Source of the DNA: Paenibacillus sp. EZ-K15
GTDB lineage: Bacteria; Bacillota; Bacilli; Paenibacillales; Paenibacillaceae
DNA length: 64,000 nucleotides
Reading direction: 5' to 3'
Assembly (NCBI RefSeq): GCF_002573715.1
Contig: NZ_PDHM01000021.1
Coordinates: 468,625-532,624, forward strand
Shown: positions 60,447-64,000 of the stretch, in pieces
Layout: every line of letters starts with the position of its first letter
Numbering within the stretch: position 1 is the stretch's first letter
Program-made: the position numbers and the translations under genes
The notes under the pieces: generated by a model
Told to the model about the DNA's origin: nothing
The model's input: the letters and a program-made list of their open reading frames with translations, nothing else
The model's database searches: none

Positions 60447-61356
60447 TCACATATTCCATCGTAATCGCAGCCTTGAACCATTTAAGAGAAGAACAGCGCT
60501 TGTCCGGCGCAACGATCAAGCCGCGCCGGATGGCTCGGGACAGAAATGGCCAACGGCGCTTCAAACCCGTGCCCGCCGGCTCCAACTGATCATCGAACAA
60601 TCGCTTGCGAACATCTATAGGTGCCGTGCCGCGGCAGCAATAATACAACAATGCAGCCAAGCTGTATATATCGCTTACCGGCCCTTGACGAGATTGCTCG
60701 GAATAAAGCTCGAGTGGCGAATACCCGGCTGTTGTCAGAATCGGGTGGCCGCCGCTGCCGTCAAAACGTATGGCTGAACCGAAATCGAGCAGCTTCGCGC
60801 GCCTCTGATGATCAATGATAATATTGCCCGGCTTTAAATCACGATGAATGATTCCTTGCTTATGCAGATATTCCAGCGTCTCAATCAAGGGAAGCATCGT
60901 CTTGTACAGGAAGCCGGGCTCAACTCTATCTGGACGTCCCTCAATCATTTCTGCCAATGTAACCCCTTCTATAAACTCCATAACAATATAGACGGTCTCA
61001 TTTTGTTCAAATTGACCCATAAAGCGGACAATACCGGGATGCTCACAGTCCTTCAAAATCTTTCCTTCATTAATAAATGCATTCCTTAAAGCTTCATACT
61101 TATCATCCGGCACTCCCGATAACCGGCGTACAGAGCTGCCATCTTTCCCTCTACGCACTAACGATTTAGGGAAGAACTCCTTGATCACGAACTTCATATC
61201 CTTCTCTTCGCATCTGACCGCGTATACGATGGCCAGTTCGCTTGCAGAAATCTTACTGCGAACCCGGTAAGTCAGTGACGATCCTGACTCCCTGCTGTAC
61301 AATCTATAATTGCGGCGCAGTCCATTCCCCTCGTTTTCCATCATTGCTTTACTCAC
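60409..61356 (-). CDS. Soluble Ser/Thr protein kinase of the injection-system locus
   Basis: A 315-residue eukaryotic-type kinase. Conserved residues: ATP Lys in FVIKEFF (about 59), Glu 97, HRDLKPGN (Asp 173), DFG (Asp 191), SPLE in the P+1 region. The glycine loop is degenerate (ISASELAIVYAV). There is no membrane helix, unlike PrkC. The start is GTG, 6 bases after GGAGG; a longer frame lacks a site. It overlaps the end of the VWA gene by 38 bases, convergently. With the FHA and PP2C genes it forms a kinase/phosphatase/FHA set like T6SS PpkA-PppA-Fha. Confidence 0.87.
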   Translation of the reverse strand: MSKAMMENEGNGLRRNYRLYSRESGSSLTYRVRSKISASELAIVYAVRCEEKDMKFVIKEFFPKSLVRRGKDGSSVRRLSGVPDDKYEALRNAFINEGKILKDCEHPGIVRFMGQFEQNETVYIVMEFIEGVTLAEMIEGRPDRVEPGFLYKTMLPLIETLEYLHKQGIIHRDLKPGNIIIDHQRRAKLLDFGSAIRFDGSGGHPILTTAGYSPLELYSEQSRQGPVSDIYSLAALLYYCCRGTAPIDVRKRLFDDQLEPAGTGLKRRWPFLSRAIRRGLIVAPDKRCSSLKWFKAAITMEYVTSPSAARRSRSG

Positions 61357-61685
61357 TGTCAACCTCCACGAACGTTTTAAAGAAGAACCTGGTCGTTTTG
61401 TTTTTTTGCGATTAATATCAAACAACCTATATATGTAATATCCTCATCTTACCAATTTCTCAACAAATTGACCATGCATGATCTGATATATGTTCTCTCA
61501 AAATATCCCCCTCACCGGCGAGTAAATATATTGAATTCTTCTTGCCCTCAAGGGTTTGAGTCAATATTCCGGGTGCGAAAGTTGAGTAACAATATACTCG
61601 TTATTTTTTCTCTTGAAAAACTCATAATTCCAAGTATAATACTTGGTATAAAGATAATTAGGAGTTTGCTAAGGGGGCTTTCAAC
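61357..61685. other. Intergenic region after the kinase start
   Basis: There is no gene seen. It holds the promoter region of the kinase gene on one side and of the small 61,686 gene on the other; it is AT-rich. A promoter could not be chosen with confidence. Confidence 0.35.
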
Positions 61686-62027
61686 TTGGATCCATGCGAT
61701 AAAGAACCGACATCTCTGACCCTCGATGATTATCTGGATCTTCTCAGTTTGGCTATACGCTTGGAAGATCGGAAGTGGCAAGCGGACATTGTTCGTACAC
61801 TTCGCCACATGCAGGAACCTCAGGGCGAGAAACAAGCGAAGTCGGAGGAATGCACGGAACATGAGCTGTGGCAATGCATGAACCAAATCAATGACCGCAT
61901 GTTTGCCCTGTACAATGAACTGAAAGCAACGGATGATAAAGATAAACAGCGGAAGCTGCTCGACCAGATGTGGGAACTTAAAATTGCCCGAGTTGAGGTT
62001 TTCCGCAAAATACGCTCGATATATTAA
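61686..62027 (+). CDS. Small hypothetical protein
   Basis: A 113-residue acidic, helical protein (TTG start, MDPCDKEPTSLTLDDYLDLL) with a repeated helical pattern (LRHMQEPQGEKQAKSEECTE, LKATDDKDKQRKLLDQMWEL) and no membrane segment. AAGGGGG lies before the TTG. A strong bidirectional terminator follows. The family is unknown; an IDEAL- or YpoC-like helper is possible but unsupported. Confidence 0.6.
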   Translation: MDPCDKEPTSLTLDDYLDLLSLAIRLEDRKWQADIVRTLRHMQEPQGEKQAKSEECTEHELWQCMNQINDRMFALYNELKATDDKDKQRKLLDQMWELKIARVEVFRKIRSIY

Positions 62028-62028
62028 T

Positions 62029-62075
62029 AACAAACAAAGACGATAACTCCTTCTGGAGTATCGTCTTTGTTTGTT
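62029..62075. terminator. Bidirectional terminator
   Basis: AACAAACAAAGACGATA pairs with TATCGTCTTTGTTTGTT across a CTCC/GGAG-containing loop. It serves the small gene and the convergent GNAT gene. Confidence 0.9.
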
Positions 62076-62090
62076 ATTGATGACCTTTCG

Positions 62091-62582
62091 TTATGATAAA
62101 TCCAAATAATAATACGCAAATTCTTCATCCTGTACATACCCTGAAGATTCATACAAATGCTGAGCAGTCACGTTATGAAGCTGCGTGGACAGAGTCAGCC
62201 CCTTGGCTCCGCTCTGAAGGGCGTGCGCTTGGGCTTGATGGAGCAGTTTCCTTCCGATACCAAGCCCGCGATATTCGGAATCCACGTATAGATCATTCAA
62301 GATCCACAACCTGGACATCGATAGCGATGAGAAGGATGGATATAACTGTAGAAAGCCAGCCGTGATCAGAGTTTCCCCACTATTGTAATCCGCTAAATAC
62401 ATAACGGAATCGCCTCGGGTCAGCCTCTCCCTGATATATTCCTCAGCCCCGTTTAAATCATCTTCACGCTTATAGAATTGACGATACTGATTAAACAGAG
62501 CGGCTGCCTTGCCCAGATCCTTCAGCTCCGCTTGATATATATGAATCTCTGCTTTCAAATCACGCACATCCTTTACATCCAC
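62091..62582 (-). CDS. GNAT-family N-acetyltransferase
   Basis: A 163-residue GNAT protein: the acetyl-CoA-binding motif A is VDSEYRGLGIGRKLLHQAQA (Q/RxxGxG/A intact), followed by motif B NVTAQHLYESSGYV. The family acetylates amines of small molecules or proteins; the substrate is unknown. The start is GTG with a weak TTGGA site, so the exact N-terminus is uncertain. Confidence 0.87.
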   Translation of the reverse strand: MDVKDVRDLKAEIHIYQAELKDLGKAAALFNQYRQFYKREDDLNGAEEYIRERLTRGDSVMYLADYNSGETLITAGFLQLYPSFSSLSMSRLWILNDLYVDSEYRGLGIGRKLLHQAQAHALQSGAKGLTLSTQLHNVTAQHLYESSGYVQDEEFAYYYLDLS

Positions 62583-62675
62583 GTTATTCCAAGTTTACTG
62601 GATGCCGGTCAGGGTTTGGAATGCAGAAAACCACGAATGGTTTGCACGCAACTTCATTCTCAGGCAGCCAGGATG

Positions 62676-63254
62676 CTATTGCCCTTGGTGATACAGCGCC
62701 CTGTATTCCTCCTCCAGCATGCTCATTATTATGGAATCATGGTAACGATGCTGGTAGTACAATGCGTCTCGCTGAACCCCTTCGCGCTTGAAGCCCACCT
62801 TCTCATAAGCCTTGATGGCACGCTCGTTATAATCAAACACCTGCAGCTCGATCCGGTGAAGATGAAGGATTCCGAAGGCGTATTCAAGCAAAAGCTTGAT
62901 GGCTTCCGGTCCGTACCCCTTGCCTAGATGCTCGCCCTTATCAAGGGCGATGCGAATATTCGCATTTCGGTTAACGTAATCGATATCCTTCAGCCCGATA
63001 TCGCCAATAATCTGATCGCTATCCGATAAAGCGATTAGCAGCATGATGGTGTCGTGATTACTGGATTTCTCCTCGATATACCGACGTACCTCTTCCAGCG
63101 TAAAAGCCCGCTTCGTCCCGGTCAGCCTCCGCATTTCCGGATTAAACAGCATTTGAAAATACTCTGCGGTATCCTCTTCTCCAAAGGGACGCAAGTAGAT
63201 CCGCTCGCCTTCAAGAAACCGTACCGGCTTCGTATTTGTAATAGATGAGTTCAT
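62676..63254 (-). CDS. GNAT acetyltransferase, RimJ/RimL-type
   Basis: A 192-residue acetyltransferase: GERIYLRPFGEEDTAEYFQM start, IGDIGLKDIDYVNRNANIRI, motif A EHLGKGYGPEAIKLLLEYAF, and RIELQVFDYNERAIKAYEKV. This pattern is typical of RimJ/RimL-like ribosomal or aminoglycoside-type acetyltransferases of the Acetyltransf_3 family. GGGAGG lies 11 bases before the ATG. It is a neighbour of another GNAT gene 94 bases downstream, but not clearly its paralog. Confidence 0.88.
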   Translation of the reverse strand: MNSSITNTKPVRFLEGERIYLRPFGEEDTAEYFQMLFNPEMRRLTGTKRAFTLEEVRRYIEEKSSNHDTIMLLIALSDSDQIIGDIGLKDIDYVNRNANIRIALDKGEHLGKGYGPEAIKLLLEYAFGILHLHRIELQVFDYNERAIKAYEKVGFKREGVQRDALYYQHRYHDSIIMSMLEEEYRALYHQGQ

Positions 63255-63363
63255 GTCGATTGTAACCTCCCGTTTCCTCTGGAACTAAAAATCCCTTATA
63301 CTATATCAAGAAATTGACCATATCCAAATATACAGATCCGAATATTTATAAAGGACAGATGAT

Positions 63364-64000
63364 ATGAAACAGGTTCCGGTAAATCAAACAGAAATCGCAT
63401 TATTGCTGGATGATTCCAGCGTTCCCCTGTATGTACAATTGTATCGATATATGAAACAACAGATATCCGCCGGGCATTGGCTTCATCCAAGCCGTCTCCC
63501 ATCGGTTCGAAGGCTTGCCGAGCTGCTTGGCATTAGCACCACCCCCATTGAAATGGCTTATCAGCAGCTGCTTGCTGAAGGCTTTATTGCGAGCAAGCCA
63601 CGGAGCGGATATTTTGTGCAATGGCTAGCTGATGTTCCTTTTGCGCTTCCCGTGGAACCGGCCTTTCCCAAGGGACCTATACTCAAACGACACCATTACT
63701 TTAAGTATGACTTTCACATGTCCAAAAATGAATACGAATACTTCCCGATGACCGAGTGGAGAAAAGCCTATAACCGTTGCTTGCAGGAAAACAGCACGGC
63801 CGACATGCTGTTCTATGGGGATCCGCAGGGTGAAGAAGGGCTGCGTTGCCAGATTGCCAACTATGCCAAACATTTTCGCGGGGTAGCCTGTACGCCTGAA
63901 CAGGTGATTATTGGCTCTGATCCTTTCCCTCTGCTTGATTTGATCAGCAGACTGCTTCTTCCTTACGGAAAGTCCATTGCTGTTGAGAACCCTTGTTATC
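63364..64000 (+). CDS. MocR-family regulator (GntR helix-turn-helix plus aminotransferase domain), cut by window edge
   Basis: The first 212 codons of a MocR/GabR-type protein. The N-terminal GntR winged helix reads VPLYVQLYRYMKQQISAGHW and LPSVRRLAELLGISTTPIE, and is joined by a linker to a fold-type-I PLP aminotransferase domain whose start is visible (FPMTEWRKAYNRCLQENST, YGDPQGEEGLRCQIANYAK). Such proteins sense PLP or amines and control vitamin B6 or GABA genes. AAAGGA lies 8 bases before the ATG. The gene continues beyond the window. Confidence 0.9.
   Translation, partial: MKQVPVNQTEIALLLDDSSVPLYVQLYRYMKQQISAGHWLHPSRLPSVRRLAELLGISTTPIEMAYQQLLAEGFIASKPRSGYFVQWLADVPFALPVEPAFPKGPILKRHHYFKYDFHMSKNEYEYFPMTEWRKAYNRCLQENSTADMLFYGDPQGEEGLRCQIANYAKHFRGVACTPEQVIIGSDPFPLLDLISRLLLPYGKSIAVENPCY

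Noticed and set aside
1..64000. tRNA or rRNA genes
   Set aside because: I looked for tRNA-like cloverleaf arms and conserved rRNA stretches and saw none; a tRNAscan run would settle it.

Overview
The window looks like a chromosomal segment of a Paenibacillus-type Firmicute. Supporting signs are the infC-rpmI-rplT order behind an L20-type leader, Firmicute genes such as ytqA-ytqB(mnmM), an LCP wall-ligase gene and a YwqJ/YwqK-type toxin pair, strong GGAGG ribosome binding sites, frequent TTG/GTG starts, and two-component systems of Paenibacillus style (a 7TMR-DISM hybrid kinase with a REC-BTAD regulator). The genus is inferred from protein character, not from a search.

Layout. Positions 1-9,600 hold housekeeping and metabolic genes: translation factors and ribosomal proteins, two glycosyltransferases (GT2 and UgtP/MGDG-synthase-like), trmB, ytqA-mnmM, manA and a lysophospholipase-like hydrolase. 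Positions 9,700-31,930 hold a B12-binding radical SAM enzyme, recQ, an AraC regulator with AHSA1 and VOC genes, speD, a fused histidine kinase/response regulator with a sensor-domain partner, the truncated 5' end of a rhamnogalacturonan lyase, MBL and ArsR-like genes, a catE-like dioxygenase with an Rrf2 regulator that share an operator, an LCP protein, an AEC transporter and a DISM hybrid kinase system. Positions 31,930-38,310 are an AT-rich accessory tract with a frameshifted nfi, decayed toxin C-termini, intact and decayed immunity-type genes, and an IS30 relic.

Positions 37,635-61,356 are the highlight: about 20 kb of minus-strand, tightly packed genes plus a divergent VWA gene and a Ser/Thr kinase. 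Together they look like a contractile injection system of type VI secretion (T6SS) style in a Gram-positive bacterium. The parts are a large sheath-like protein whose N-terminus resembles TssB and whose C-terminus resembles TssC/phage sheath; an Hcp-like tube protein; two VgrG-like spike proteins, one with a proline linker, a glycine-rich membrane segment and a C-terminal toxin; a DUF4280 PAAR-like tip; and an EagR/DcrB-like chaperone. There are also three unassigned proteins that could form the baseplate, an Hsp70-like ATPase with a J-domain protein, two FHA proteins, one canonical PP2C, one degenerate PP2C with TPR repeats, a Ser/Thr kinase and an extracellular VWA protein. I see no ClpV, no TssJLM and no recognisable TssE. 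My model is that phospho-signalling (kinase/FHA/PP2C, as in the Pseudomonas PpkA-Fha1-PppA pathway) gates firing, Hsp70/DnaJ replaces ClpV, and the toxin-immunity tract downstream records past effector swaps at the spike gene.

The rest of the window (61,686-64,000) holds a small unknown gene, two GNAT acetyltransferases and the start of a MocR-type regulator.
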